A stretch of 64,000 nucleotides of DNA, from contig JBGALI010000006.1 of NCBI GenBank assembly GCA_044223975.1, positions 152,913 to 216,912 of the forward strand, read 5' to 3'. Origin of the DNA: CAZCPB01 sp044223975 (GTDB taxonomy: Bacteria > Planctomycetota > Phycisphaerae > Phycisphaerales > UBA1924). A model generated the notes under the pieces. That model searched no databases, was not told the DNA's origin, and saw only the letters and a program-made list of their open reading frames with translations. Both the position numbers and the translations under genes were made by a program. This document shows, piece after piece, positions 1-8,532 of the stretch; the stretch's first letter is position 1, and every line of letters starts with the position of its first letter.

Positions 1-784
1 CGGAAAGCGTGCGTGGGAGCACTTCGAACCGAGCGTCGTTCTTGAGTTCGCGGAGGCGCGGCAGCAGCAGGTCGCTGCGGCACATCCAGTCGCGCGTGGG
101 CATCAGCTCGAGCCACTGAACGATGGAGGGGTTCGCGGACGAGCCCGATCCCGACATTCTGCCTTGGCCCGAGGCCCATTCTCCGGTGCCCACCTTGTCC
201 AGCAGCCCGTCGAAGTCCTCCGGCCACTGGTGCACGTTCAAGTCGTTGCGTGGCAGCGCGGGAACCTGCGTGCCGTCGATGCCTTCCCAGGCGATGAGCG
301 AGCACGGTTCCTTGGGCAGTTCGGGCGTGTGCCAGGTCCACTGGAAGAACAGGCACGCGCCGGTGTACCCAGCGCCAGCCAGAAGCTGGGGCAACTGCGG
401 AAAGAAGTAGAACTCCTCTTCCCAGAACGCGCGGGGCCGGGCGCCGAGCAGGCGGAGCGCCGTGCGCACGCCGTACGTGAACTGGCGCACGTTGCTCTCG
501 CCGTCCTGGAACAAGCCGTAGGGCTGCCCGTACGTGCAGCCGACGGGTTCGACGATGCCCGACTTCACGGCCTCGCGGAGTTCCGCCAGCGCCTCGGGGC
601 ACTCGGCGGCCATTTTCTCGTAGCCGATCCCGTCGAAGTTGATGTTCCCCTTCACGCCCGCTTCTTGGCAGAGGCGGAGCATGTCACGCACGCTGCCGGG
701 GAGCACGTCGTACCCCCAGAGCCACTGCATGTCGACCCAGTGCATGTGGTTGCCGAAGGTGTAGTAGAGCGGGCGCGGGGGCAT
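1..784 (-). CDS. GH38-like glycoside hydrolase / alpha-mannosidase N-terminal region (partial)
   Basis: This reading frame starts at an ATG at 784 and stays open to the window edge, giving 261 residues of an incomplete protein. The N terminus carries a His-x-His-x2-Asp-x2-Trp pattern (H13, H15, D18, W21), which resembles the metal-binding HxHxD start of family 38 alpha-mannosidases with one extra residue. A later stretch (PRAFWEEEFYFFPQLPQLL) matches the place where GH38 enzymes carry their nucleophile region and the LPQLL helix. In the family, such enzymes cleave alpha-mannosides using zinc. There is no signal peptide, so a cytoplasmic role is likely. The catalytic Asp context is not canonical, so this may be a divergent member with another substrate, or another metal-dependent glycan hydrolase. 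The missing C terminus would decide. Confidence 0.55.
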   Translation of the reverse strand, partial: MPPRPLYYTFGNHMHWVDMQWLWGYDVLPGSVRDMLRLCQEAGVKGNINFDGIGYEKMAAECPEALAELREAVKSGIVEPVGCTYGQPYGLFQDGESNVRQFTYGVRTALRLLGARPRAFWEEEFYFFPQLPQLLAGAGYTGACLFFQWTWHTPELPKEPCSLIAWEGIDGTQVPALPRNDLNVHQWPEDFDGLLDKVGTGEWASGQGRMSGSGSSANPSIVQWLELMPTRDWMCRSDLLLPRLRELKNDARFEVLPRTLS

Positions 785-856
785 CAGCGGAGTCTACACG
801 CCGCGGCGGTCGGTGTCTGAGGTGATGGAAACTCCCGGGTCGCCCGTGCCGGCCCG

Positions 857-1327
857 TCAGAGGATCTCGACGATCTGGAACTTTTTCACGCCGCGGGGCG
901 CGTTCACCCGGATCGTGTCGCCCACGCGCGACTTCAGGAGGGCTTCGCCCATCGGGCTGTTCGTCGTAACCTCGACGTAGTCCAGGGGCGGCGGGTTGGC
1001 GGCCTCGCCGACGAGCTTGAACAGGTCCGTGTCGTTGTTGTCAACGTCGCGGAGGCGCACCATCGTGCCCACGACCACCATGCCCTCGACGGCCTTGGCC
1101 ATGCTCTCGTCGATCACGGTCATGTTGGCGAGGCGCTGCTCGAGGCGGCGGATGTCCGCCTCCTCCATGCCCTGCTGCTCGCGGGCGGCGTGATAGTCGC
1201 CGTTCTCGCGGAGGTCGCCGTGGGCGCGGGCCTCGGCGATGCGCTGCGAGATCACCGGCCGGTTGGAGATCAACTCGGCGAGGCGCTTCTCGATCGACTC
1301 ACGATCGGCTTTGGTGACCAGTTCCAT
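857..1327 (-). CDS. greA: Transcription elongation factor GreA
   Basis: This 156-residue protein has the usual GreA length and layout. An N-terminal coiled coil (about residues 1-75, with ISQRIAEARAHGDLRENGDY in the tip region) carries the acidic pair that stimulates RNA polymerase to cleave backtracked transcripts. A C-terminal FKBP-like domain (about 80-156) includes SPMGEALLKSRVGDTI, a family hallmark. The start was placed at the ATG at 1327 because the longer upstream extension is Arg/Pro-rich and unlike any GreA. The gene is last in a minus-strand series that begins with murC, 23 bases after a membrane protein gene, so co-transcription is likely. Nothing in the sequence looks unusual. 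Confidence 0.96.
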   Translation of the reverse strand: MELVTKADRESIEKRLAELISNRPVISQRIAEARAHGDLRENGDYHAAREQQGMEEADIRRLEQRLANMTVIDESMAKAVEGMVVVGTMVRLRDVDNNDTDLFKLVGEAANPPPLDYVEVTTNSPMGEALLKSRVGDTIRVNAPRGVKKFQIVEIL

Positions 1328-1350
1328 CGGCTCGCTCCCGTGCGGCGGCG

Positions 1351-2376
1351 TTATGCCCCCGGCTCGGCCGATCCCGAGCCGGACTCGCTCTCGCCCGCAC
1401 CGTGTAGGGGTTCCTTCTCCTGTGTTTGTATGCCGACGGGCTCGCCGGGGCCACTTCCGACATCGGGGGCCGGGAGCCGGAAGCGCCGGCGGACGGGGAT
1501 CCCCGCGATCCAGACTGCCGCGGCAAAGCCGAAGGTGAGCCCGACCGCGCGCCAGTGCGCGGGGAGCGCCAGGGCCGCCTTCCCGGACCACGAACGGTCG
1601 GAGGTGATCTCGAGCACCCCGGTGACGGGGGAGGCGAGCATGGGCAGGTCCGCGTCGGTCGCGGAGCCCGCCGCGCTTCCCGCCGGCGGAGCGCCGATCC
1701 CCAGGATCGGACCGATGGCCACGACGACCACGATCACGGCAGTCCACGCCGCGCGGATCCGTCCTGCGGTCTGCCCCTGGCGGCGATGCTCGATGAAGGC
1801 GACGTGCGTCAGCGCGATCGCCAGCACGCCGCCCGCGAGCAGGGTCCAAGCCGCGAGAAGCGCGGCGCACGCGCCGATGACCTTCAGCGGCCAGTCGGCG
1901 AGGAAGAACATCGCCTGAGGCCAGAGCACGGCCTGCGCGGGGGCGATGAGCACCGAGATGTCCTTGGCGACCGCTCCCGCCGACGACTCGCGCGCGGTCG
2001 CCTGGCTGAGGCGGAGCATCGGCCACAGCACCGTGAGCCCGACCGCCACGACGGCGAACAGAGCGCGGGCCGCGGGTCGGTAGACGTCATGTCCCGTGGC
2101 GCCCTGGGCCACCAGGGTCGCGAGGGTGAGGGCGCTGGCGATCGCGAGAAATGTGGTCCACAGAAACGCGAGCGGGCGCGGCTCGGTGCGGCGGTGCGCC
2201 CAGCGGTCGACCGCCGCGGGCGCCGCGCCTTCCGCGGGTGCGTTGGAGACGGCCGCGGGATCGCCGGCTTTGATTCGAGGTTCCCCGTTGCCGGCGGCCG
2301 GGGTTGCGGGAGGATCTTGCGGCGGCAGGGGCGGCGGAGGATGCGATGGGTGATCGCCGGGCGACGGGATGTTCAC
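1351..2376 (-). CDS. Multi-pass membrane protein of unknown function
   Basis: I do not recognise a family. The 341-residue product opens with a Pro/Ala-rich cytoplasmic-looking stretch (about residues 1-75), then has roughly six hydrophobic segments, for example in PLAFLWTTFLAIASALTLAT and IRAAWTAVIVVVVAIGPILG, and ends in a short hydrophilic tail. The start is a GTG at 2376 whose last two bases are the first two of the TGA stop of the preceding gene (GTGA overlap). Such overlaps indicate translational coupling, so this protein probably works with the FtsQ-position protein upstream. Upstream in-frame ATG options would run far into that gene and encode Arg-rich sequence. Its position after a murC-murB-ddl block suggests an envelope role, but that is inference only. 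Confidence 0.75.
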   Translation of the reverse strand: MNIPSPGDHPSHPPPPLPPQDPPATPAAGNGEPRIKAGDPAAVSNAPAEGAAPAAVDRWAHRRTEPRPLAFLWTTFLAIASALTLATLVAQGATGHDVYRPAARALFAVVAVGLTVLWPMLRLSQATARESSAGAVAKDISVLIAPAQAVLWPQAMFFLADWPLKVIGACAALLAAWTLLAGGVLAIALTHVAFIEHRRQGQTAGRIRAAWTAVIVVVVAIGPILGIGAPPAGSAAGSATDADLPMLASPVTGVLEITSDRSWSGKAALALPAHWRAVGLTFGFAAAVWIAGIPVRRRFRLPAPDVGSGPGEPVGIQTQEKEPLHGAGESESGSGSAEPGA

Positions 2377-3305
2377 GGCTTGGAGCCGCTCGCGGAGACG
2401 TTGATCTCCAGCGGCTGGACCCCCCAGATCTCCACTCGGTCGCGCTTGGCGTCGATCGAGCCGCACTCGCGGTTGAACTGGTCGAGGTGGGCGATCTTGG
2501 CGGCGGTGGAGATCTCGCCCAGGCGCGGCGCGCTCGGGCGCCCGCCCCAGTCCACGCGGCCGTGGCGGCGGGTCACGAGCGAGAGTTGCTTGGTTTCGTT
2601 GAAGCCGGTGACGTCGATCGCGACAATCTGCTCGCGCCACGCCTGCCGCGAGAGCAGGTCGAGCAGTTCAAGCCCGGCGCGGAGGTCCTCGCCCGGCCAG
2701 GGAGCGGTGTAGTCAGGAAGGCCGGACCCGTCGAGAGGGGCCTGGGCGCTCACCCCCAGGATCACGGTCTGTCCGCGCGTCTTGCCGAGTTCAGCGGCGG
2801 GATATTCGACCGGCATGGGCATCGCGTTCCGCGAGATCAGGCGATCGGCGCTGCCTTCGCGAACGACAGCCGCGGGGATGCGCCACGTGCCTTCCACATG
2901 GATTTCCCCGCCCTCGCGCCGGGTGACGAGCGGCGTGCCTTCGAACCACCCGCACGTCCGCAGCGATTCGCCGACCGCGACGAGGGCGTCGCGCTTGAAG
3001 ACTTCCGTGGGCGCCCCGGTCGGGTCGAGCGCAGCTTGGGCGCGGTCGAGGATCTGTTCCTGGAAGCTGTCGCCCAGCCACGAGACCTTGGTTCCGTCCT
3101 TGGCTTCGTACGTGGGCCAGGCGATGGTGACGGTGGGGCCCTTCACGCCCAGCACGCTCGCGGCGCGGGCCTCCAGCGGGCCCAGGCCCGCCGTCAGACC
3201 GGCGACCAGTCCCAGCACGAGGATGGCGGTGAGAATCGTGGAGATCGCGGTCGAGATGCGCGACCAATCGGTGGGGGCGCCGGACTTGTCCTTGCTGCGA
3301 GCCAT
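2373..3305 (-). CDS. Single-pass membrane protein in the ftsQ/divIB position
   Basis: The product has about 310 residues, a short charged N terminus, one membrane span (about 18-41, ISTAISTILTAILVLGLVAG) and a large extracytoplasmic part. This N-in, single-span topology is that of FtsQ/DivIB, and the gene follows murC-murB-ddl exactly where ftsQ lies in division-cell-wall clusters. I cannot see a convincing POTRA signature, so the homology is positional and topological only. The start was set at the ATG at 3305 because GGAG lies eight bases before it. An ATG at 3332 lacks a ribosome-binding site. Overlap with the next gene (GTGA) suggests coupling. Planctomycetes generally lack FtsZ, so a retained FtsQ-like scaffold would be of interest. 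It could also be an unrelated envelope protein. Confidence 0.7.
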   Translation of the reverse strand: MARSKDKSGAPTDWSRISTAISTILTAILVLGLVAGLTAGLGPLEARAASVLGVKGPTVTIAWPTYEAKDGTKVSWLGDSFQEQILDRAQAALDPTGAPTEVFKRDALVAVGESLRTCGWFEGTPLVTRREGGEIHVEGTWRIPAAVVREGSADRLISRNAMPMPVEYPAAELGKTRGQTVILGVSAQAPLDGSGLPDYTAPWPGEDLRAGLELLDLLSRQAWREQIVAIDVTGFNETKQLSLVTRRHGRVDWGGRPSAPRLGEISTAAKIAHLDQFNRECGSIDAKRDRVEIWGVQPLEINVSASGSKP

Positions 3306-3363
3306 GCGAGCTTCTCCATCATCCGAGGCCATCGCGGCGGCATGCCGCGAGGAATATCAGACC

Positions 3364-4338
3364 TTACTTCTTCGACCGGACCCGGCTCTGCCCGTCGCGG
3401 ATTGCCAGGCCGACGAGCGTTCCGCACAGGGCGGGCATCTCGACCCCTGTATGGCGGGCCGCCATGGGGAAGAGCGAGTGCGACGTGAAGCCGGGCATGG
3501 TGTTCACCTCCAGCATCCACGCCTCGCCCTTGTCGTCGAGCAGGAAATCCACGCGGCAGAGGTGACGCACACCCAGGGCCCGAGCGAGCGCGATCGCCCG
3601 CGATCGGATGGCGTCCTTCACGCCGGTGGGCAGGTCGGGGTCGACCGTGTACCGAGTGTCATCGCGGGTGTACTTGGCCTGGTAGTCGTAGAACTCGGTG
3701 GCGGGCTCGATCCGGATCGCGGGCAGCGCTGCTTCGCGGTCGCCGCCGGGGTCGAGCACGCCCACGGTCAGTTCAGAGCCCTTGACGAGCCGCTCGACCA
3801 TGTACGCACGGCCCGGCAGGGCGCGCATGTCTGCCGCGACGTCCGCGCGGGCCTTGTCCCACTCGGCCTGCTTGCGGCAGAGGTGAACGCCGACGCTCGA
3901 GCCCTCGTGCACGGGCTTGAGCACGGCGGGAAGGCCAATCCACGTTCGCTCGTCGCGCACATCGAAGATCCCCGCATCGGCGGTGGGGATGCCCGCGGCA
4001 AGCGAGGCGAGCTTGGTGGCGATCTTGTCCATGGCGCGCCGCGCGGCGGCGGGCCCGGAGCCGATGTACGGTCGTCCGTCGGCCTCGAGCAGGTCCTGGA
4101 GCGGCCCGCCCTCGCCGAAGCCGCCGTGGAGCACGGGGAAGAGGACGTCGGCCTCGATCTTCTTCAGCTCGGCGCCCGTCACGCGGGCGACCTCGTGGAA
4201 CGTGACCTCGAAGCGGCCGCTCTGCGTGAGCGCCTCGGCAATGGCGCGAGAGCTCTGGAGGCTCACGTCGCGCTCCGAGTCCGGCCCGCCGCCGAGCACG
4301 GCGACGCGCGGGTGTCCGTCACGGCCCTTGGAGGTCAT
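3364..4338 (-). CDS. ddl: D-alanine--D-alanine ligase
   Basis: This 324-residue ATP-grasp enzyme joins two D-alanines for the peptidoglycan stem peptide. Family markers appear in order: FPVLHGGFGEGGPLQDLLE near residues 67-85, KPVHEGSSVGV at 141-151, the RVDF metal region at 262-265 and EVNTMPGFTSHS at 277-288, which contains the Mg-binding Glu and Asn and the omega region. Length is normal. The ATG overlaps the stop of murB by four bases (ATGA), so the two are translationally coupled. The gene is the third of a murC-murB-ddl run. Its presence with murB and murC argues that this organism makes classical peptidoglycan. Confidence 0.97.
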   Translation of the reverse strand: MTSKGRDGHPRVAVLGGGPDSERDVSLQSSRAIAEALTQSGRFEVTFHEVARVTGAELKKIEADVLFPVLHGGFGEGGPLQDLLEADGRPYIGSGPAAARRAMDKIATKLASLAAGIPTADAGIFDVRDERTWIGLPAVLKPVHEGSSVGVHLCRKQAEWDKARADVAADMRALPGRAYMVERLVKGSELTVGVLDPGGDREAALPAIRIEPATEFYDYQAKYTRDDTRYTVDPDLPTGVKDAIRSRAIALARALGVRHLCRVDFLLDDKGEAWMLEVNTMPGFTSHSLFPMAARHTGVEMPALCGTLVGLAIRDGQSRVRSKK

Positions 4339-5333
4339 CGCGCTCGCCTCCAGACCACGACCTCGTTCTCGAGCGTGACGCCGAAGCGGTCACGCACGCG
4401 CCGGCGGACCTCGTCCATCAGGTCGATGACGTCGCGGGCCAGGCCCCCGGACTTGGCGGCGAGGAAGTTGCCGTGCAGCTCGCTCACGAACGCGCTCCCG
4501 ATGGTCAGGCCCTTGCACCCCGCGCGGTCGATGAGCATGCCGGCGCTCACCCGCGCGCCCGCGGCACCGATCTCCGGTACGTCCGCGGTCAGCGTGGGGT
4601 TTTTGAACGCGCAGCCCGCGCAGTTCTCCGCCATCGGCTGCGTGCGCTTCTTGTACGCCATCACTTCCTTGTGCTTCTCGCGCAGGGCGACCGGATCGGC
4701 CGGCGTGAGGCGCAGGTCGGCGCCCGTGATGATCATGCCGCCGAGCCCCGAGTGCCGGTACGAGAACGCGATCGACGCTCGCTCCAGAACGATCTCGCGC
4801 CCCGAACGCTCGATGGCGTAGACGCGCTCCACGGCGTCGGCGATCTGGCCGTATGTGCCCCCCGCGTTCATGACGAGGGCCCCGCCTAGGGTGGCGGGGA
4901 TGCCCCCCAGGCCCTCGAGCCCTGCGAGACCCTCGCGGACGCACTGGTTGATGAGCTTGGGGAGGTTGGCCGCGGCACCGGCGCGGACCAACCCCGAAGA
5001 CTTCTCGATCTCGACGTTCGTGAAGCCCCCGGCCAGCGCGACCACCAGATCGCTTACGCCGTCGTCGTCGACGAGCAGGTTGGCTCCGTCGCCGAGCACG
5101 CGGAGGGAAGGATTGAGGCGCAGGCACTCAACCAACTGCTCGGCATTCACCGGGCGGGCCAGAAAATCGGCCCTGCCGCCGACCTTGAACCACGTGGGAA
5201 GAGCCGCGTCGCGCTCGATCACGAGCTTCTGGGGCGTTGAACTGTCGGTTGCAGCGCTCACGGCAGTCTCACGAGCGGGAGCCGACGTTGGTGACCCCGG
5301 GGCGCGCCCCGGCCCGGGCCCCGTCACGACCAT
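4335..5333 (-). CDS. murB: UDP-N-acetylenolpyruvoylglucosamine reductase
   Basis: MurB reduces UDP-GlcNAc-enolpyruvate to UDP-MurNAc with FAD and NADPH. The FAD-binding parts LGDGANLLV (80-88) and GLEGLGGIPATLGGALVMNA (138-157) are clear. SYRHS at 191-195 and the closing Glu in TLENEV are also present. The proton-donor motif reads AGCAFKNP (239-246), so the usual Ser is a Cys (C241). The ATG at 5333 lies 65 bases inside murC and yields an odd 24-residue Gly/Pro-rich leader. A GTG at 5261, just past the murC stop, would give 308 residues and may be the true start. Neither has a good ribosome-binding site. The gene overlaps ddl by four bases. Confidence 0.95.
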   Translation of the reverse strand: MVVTGPGPGRAPGSPTSAPARETAVSAATDSSTPQKLVIERDAALPTWFKVGGRADFLARPVNAEQLVECLRLNPSLRVLGDGANLLVDDDGVSDLVVALAGGFTNVEIEKSSGLVRAGAAANLPKLINQCVREGLAGLEGLGGIPATLGGALVMNAGGTYGQIADAVERVYAIERSGREIVLERASIAFSYRHSGLGGMIITGADLRLTPADPVALREKHKEVMAYKKRTQPMAENCAGCAFKNPTLTADVPEIGAAGARVSAGMLIDRAGCKGLTIGSAFVSELHGNFLAAKSGGLARDVIDLMDEVRRRVRDRFGVTLENEVVVWRRAR

Positions 5334-6840
5334 GGTTGCCGCCCGCTAGATACCCGTGCGCCACTTCGTTGACCGGCCCGGCGCCCATCACGACCAGCAG
5401 GTCGCCCGGCTGGCAGAGGTTCTCGAGCTGCTCGATGATCGCTTCGAACGGGTAGAGGTGCATGGCCCGGGCGCCGCGCTGGCGCAGGCGGTCCACCAGG
5501 TCCGAGGCCGTGACCTTCTGGCGCTCCTCGATCGAGTCACGCACGAAGTAGATGTGCGGGACGATCACGATGTCCGCCGAGCCGAACGCCGCGGCAAACT
5601 CCTCGAGCAGGTGGCGCGTCCGCGAGTGCTGGTGGGGCTGGAAGACGCAGATGAGACGGCCGCCGCGCTCTTCGGGACGCTCGAACTCGCGCAGGGCGCG
5701 GAGCGTGGTCTCGACCTCGGTCGGGTGATGCCCGTAATCGTCGTACACGCGCACCGTGCCGCCCAGGGGGTGCGGGCGCTCGCCCAGCAGCTGCATGCGC
5801 CGGTCGACGCCGCGGAACTCACCCAGGGACCGGGCGACGGTGGCAGGCTCGGCGCCGACCATGGTCGACAGCGCCAGGGCGACGGAAGCGTTGAAGGCGT
5901 TGTGCGCGCCCGGCAGCTTCATGGTCCATCGTGCGATGCCCGTGCCGTGACGAGCGAGGGTGACGAGGCGCGACGAGGGGTCGTAGCTCACGACCCAGTC
6001 GGCCTCGGGGTTGAACCCGATGGTTTCGACGCTGCACCGCACGCCCGCGGTGACCTCGCGCCGGTGGGCCCCGTCGTGGGCGATGAGCAGCCGCCCGCCG
6101 TGGTCGGCGTCGGGAAGGCTCGCGGCAAACTCGTGGAACGCCTCGATGACGGCCTCGAGATTGCCGAACACGTCCAGGTGGTCCGCCTCGACCGAGCTGA
6201 TGGAGGCGACCGTGGGGTGCAGGTTGTGGAACGAGCGGTTGAACTCGCACGCCTCGGCGACCAAGAGGCCGGGCTTGCCGAGCCAGGCGCCCGAGGGGAT
6301 CGCCTGCGAGCCCAGCCGGAAGCCGGCGGGCTGGCCGAGACCCTTGAGGCTTCCCCCCACGAGTTGCGAGCAGGTGGCTCCGACGATGACGGTCGGGTCG
6401 AGCCCGGCGTCGGTCAGGGCCGCGCCGATCATCGCGGTCGTGGTCGACTTGCCATGGGTGCCGGCGATGGCGATGCCGGTGCGCCCAAGCATGCACTTGC
6501 CCAGGGCCTCGGCGTAGAACAGAACCGGAATACCGCGGCGCTCGGCCTCGAGCACCTGCGGGTGGGTTGGCTTGATGGCTGCCGAAGCGACGACCAGGTC
6601 GCACGCCTCGGGCAGCCAGGATTTGGATTGGTCGAATCCGACCTCAAACTCGGCGGTGATGAGCGCCGTGGTGGCCTCTGACGGCGCCGTGTCGGAGCCC
6701 GACACGATCGCGCCCCGGGCCCGGAGCATCCGCGCCAGTCCCGACATGCCACACCCGCCGATACCGATCAGGTACACGGACCGCCCGGAGACATCGAAGC
6801 TTTCGGTTCGTACCGGCTTTCGCGGCTGGCCTGGGGGCAT
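5269..6840 (-). CDS. murC: UDP-N-acetylmuramate--L-alanine ligase
   Basis: MurC adds L-alanine to UDP-MurNAc using ATP. The 523-residue protein shows the N-terminal nucleotide motif IGIGGCGMSGLARML (24-38), the Mur-ligase P-loop AGTHGKSTT (126-134), EADHLDVFG (218-226), the DDYGHHPTEV block (367-376) and QPHQHSRT (401-408). It is somewhat longer than the usual 460-490 residues. The excess lies in a loop around 160-190 and a Gly/Arg-rich tail after residue 500 that overlaps the start of murB. It is the first gene of the minus-strand cell-wall run, and the 148-base gap to the divergent NUDIX gene presumably holds its promoter. Confidence 0.97.
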   Translation of the reverse strand: MPPGQPRKPVRTESFDVSGRSVYLIGIGGCGMSGLARMLRARGAIVSGSDTAPSEATTALITAEFEVGFDQSKSWLPEACDLVVASAAIKPTHPQVLEAERRGIPVLFYAEALGKCMLGRTGIAIAGTHGKSTTTAMIGAALTDAGLDPTVIVGATCSQLVGGSLKGLGQPAGFRLGSQAIPSGAWLGKPGLLVAEACEFNRSFHNLHPTVASISSVEADHLDVFGNLEAVIEAFHEFAASLPDADHGGRLLIAHDGAHRREVTAGVRCSVETIGFNPEADWVVSYDPSSRLVTLARHGTGIARWTMKLPGAHNAFNASVALALSTMVGAEPATVARSLGEFRGVDRRMQLLGERPHPLGGTVRVYDDYGHHPTEVETTLRALREFERPEERGGRLICVFQPHQHSRTRHLLEEFAAAFGSADIVIVPHIYFVRDSIEERQKVTASDLVDRLRQRGARAMHLYPFEAIIEQLENLCQPGDLLVVMGAGPVNEVAHGYLAGGNHGRDGARAGARPGVTNVGSRS

Positions 6841-6988
6841 GAGGTAGGGTATCGGATCGACAGCGTCGAACGCTCAAATGGCCGAGCGGCAATCGGAAGG
6901 GGGGCCTTGCGGCCTGAATTCTCCCTTCCTGGGAGTGTCGAACTCCCTGCCGAACATGTGTTGCGATGCGGTTTGCTACGCTCCCCCC

Positions 6989-7507
6989 ATGCCCCTCCCT
7001 TACAAGCTGGCCTGCCTCTGCGACCTCCGCGACAAGGACGGGCGCATCCTCCTGCTCAAGCGCAACAAGGCTCCCAACCTGGGGATGTTCTCGCCGATTG
7101 GCGGGAAACTCGACGTCGAATTGGGTGAGTCCCCCGCCCAGTGCGCCGCCCGCGAGATCCATGAAGAGGCGGGAATCGTCGTCCCCGTCGACCGCCTCCA
7201 CCTGATCGGCATGGTCAGCGAGCAGGCCTACGAGGGGCACGGCCACTGGCTCATGTTCGTCTACAGCGTTCTGGGCCCGGTCTGGGTCGAACCCCACGAC
7301 ATCCGTGAAGGGCGTCTCGATTGGCACCGGCCGTCGGAGATCGAAAGGCTTGATCTCCCGCAGACCGACCGCGAGTGCATCTGGCCGCTGATGATCAAGC
7401 ACCAGCCTCGCACGGCAGGGGGTAGGCCGGGGTTCTTTGCCGTTCACATCGATTGCCGCGATGGCAAGATGGTGTACACGGTCGAGCAGGAGACTCCCGG
7501 TTCCTAG
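6989..7507 (+). CDS. NUDIX hydrolase
   Basis: The 172-residue product is a NUDIX-fold pyrophosphohydrolase. The box spans residues 39-63 and ends with the expected REIHEEAGI metal-binding helix. The glycine that opens the box lies eight residues ahead of the first Glu instead of the usual six, so there is a two-residue insertion in the loop. The substrate cannot be told from sequence. Small cytoplasmic NUDIX proteins of this type often clean up nucleotide derivatives. The start was taken at the ATG at 6989 because an ORF extension to 6878 encodes non-conserved sequence. The next gene, a PfkB kinase, starts 35 bases downstream on the same strand. Confidence 0.9.
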   Translation: MPLPYKLACLCDLRDKDGRILLLKRNKAPNLGMFSPIGGKLDVELGESPAQCAAREIHEEAGIVVPVDRLHLIGMVSEQAYEGHGHWLMFVYSVLGPVWVEPHDIREGRLDWHRPSEIERLDLPQTDRECIWPLMIKHQPRTAGGRPGFFAVHIDCRDGKMVYTVEQETPGS

Positions 7508-7542
7508 TGCCCGGCGGGCGCCTCCGCCCCTACCCTCGGTCC

Positions 7543-8475
7543 ATGCCCCTCATTGTCACCGGTACCATCGGGATCGACACGGTTTCCACTCCCACGCAGC
7601 ACGCTGAGCGCATCCTCGGCGGGTCGTGCACCTACTTCTCAGCCGCGGCAAGCTTTTACGGCCCGGTCCGCATGGTCGCGGCGGTGGGGGATGACTTCCC
7701 CGATCAGTTCCGGCAGGTTCTGACGCATTTCAAGCAGGTCGATCTGACGGGGCTGGAAGTCCGCAAGGGCTCCAAGACGTTCGCGTGGGGGGGCAAGTAC
7801 CTCCAGAACATGAACATCCGCGAGACCACGTTCACCGACCTTGGCGTCGTCGCCGAAAAGCCGCCGGTGGTCCCCGAGAGCTACCGCGATTCCAAGTTCG
7901 TGTTCCTGGCCAACTCGCACCCTGCCGTGCAGCTTGACCTGCTCAGCAACTTCCCGACGCGCACGCTCGCGGTCGCGGACACCATGGACCTGTGGATCAA
8001 CACGGCCCGCGCCGACCTGCAGGTGCTTCTCCGCAAGGTCGACGGCCTGGTGCTGAACTACGACGAGGCCGAGCTGCTGACCAACAAGGCCAACTCCGTG
8101 ACCGCGGCGCGGCACATCCTGGAGATGGGTCCGAAGTTCGTGGTGGTGAAGAAGGGCGAGCACGGCTGCCTGCTCGTGCACCGCGACGGCATCTGTGCTC
8201 TTCCCGCGTACCCCGCCGAGAACGTCGTCGACCCGACGGGCGCCGGCGACACATTCGCGGGCGGCCTGATGGGCTCCATTGCGGCCACCGCCAACTCGCA
8301 GGGGCAGATGGGTGTTGGTCCCGGCTCGTTCAATTCCGTCCGCCGCGCCCTGGCCCACGGCACCGTGATCGCGAGCTTCAACATCGAAGCGTTCAGTCTC
8401 GACCGGCTGAAGACGCTGACGCGGCGGGAGTTGGATGCCCGGTATGAGGAGTATCTGGGGATGGTGCGGGTGTAG
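7543..8475 (+). CDS. PfkB-family sugar/nucleoside kinase
   Basis: This 310-residue protein belongs to the ribokinase/PfkB family. It has the N-terminal GG-containing substrate region (residues 26-27) and the C-terminal signature DPTGAGDTFAGG (230-241) with catalytic Asp236 and the anion hole. An N-terminal GTIGIDTV segment matches the first beta strand of the family. The family phosphorylates sugars or nucleosides (ribose, fructose, adenosine). The residues visible here do not identify the substrate. The ATG at 7543 begins a normal-length protein, whereas the upstream in-frame extension overlaps the NUDIX gene. It probably shares a transcript with the NUDIX gene. Confidence 0.92.
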   Translation: MPLIVTGTIGIDTVSTPTQHAERILGGSCTYFSAAASFYGPVRMVAAVGDDFPDQFRQVLTHFKQVDLTGLEVRKGSKTFAWGGKYLQNMNIRETTFTDLGVVAEKPPVVPESYRDSKFVFLANSHPAVQLDLLSNFPTRTLAVADTMDLWINTARADLQVLLRKVDGLVLNYDEAELLTNKANSVTAARHILEMGPKFVVVKKGEHGCLLVHRDGICALPAYPAENVVDPTGAGDTFAGGLMGSIAATANSQGQMGVGPGSFNSVRRALAHGTVIASFNIEAFSLDRLKTLTRRELDARYEEYLGMVRV

Positions 8476-8504
8476 GAGCCACTTTCGGAGCGGATTTGGC
8501 TTGG

Positions 8505-8532
8505 TTGACCCCCTCTCCCCCTCCGCTAAACT
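8505..8532 (+). promoter_or_regulatory. Candidate sigma70-type promoter
   Basis: TTGACC (8505-8510) and TAAACT (8527-8532) are separated by 16 bases, close to the housekeeping consensus. It lies just after the PfkB stop, points toward the structured region and tRNA-Gln, and has no closer gene to serve. Confidence 0.55.

Noticed and set aside
164..820. A long plus-strand frame of 218 residues over the GH38-like gene
   Set aside because: It is Arg/Val/His-rich with no domain, lies opposite a minus-strand frame with a clear glycosidase motif, and follows the pattern of high-GC shadow frames.
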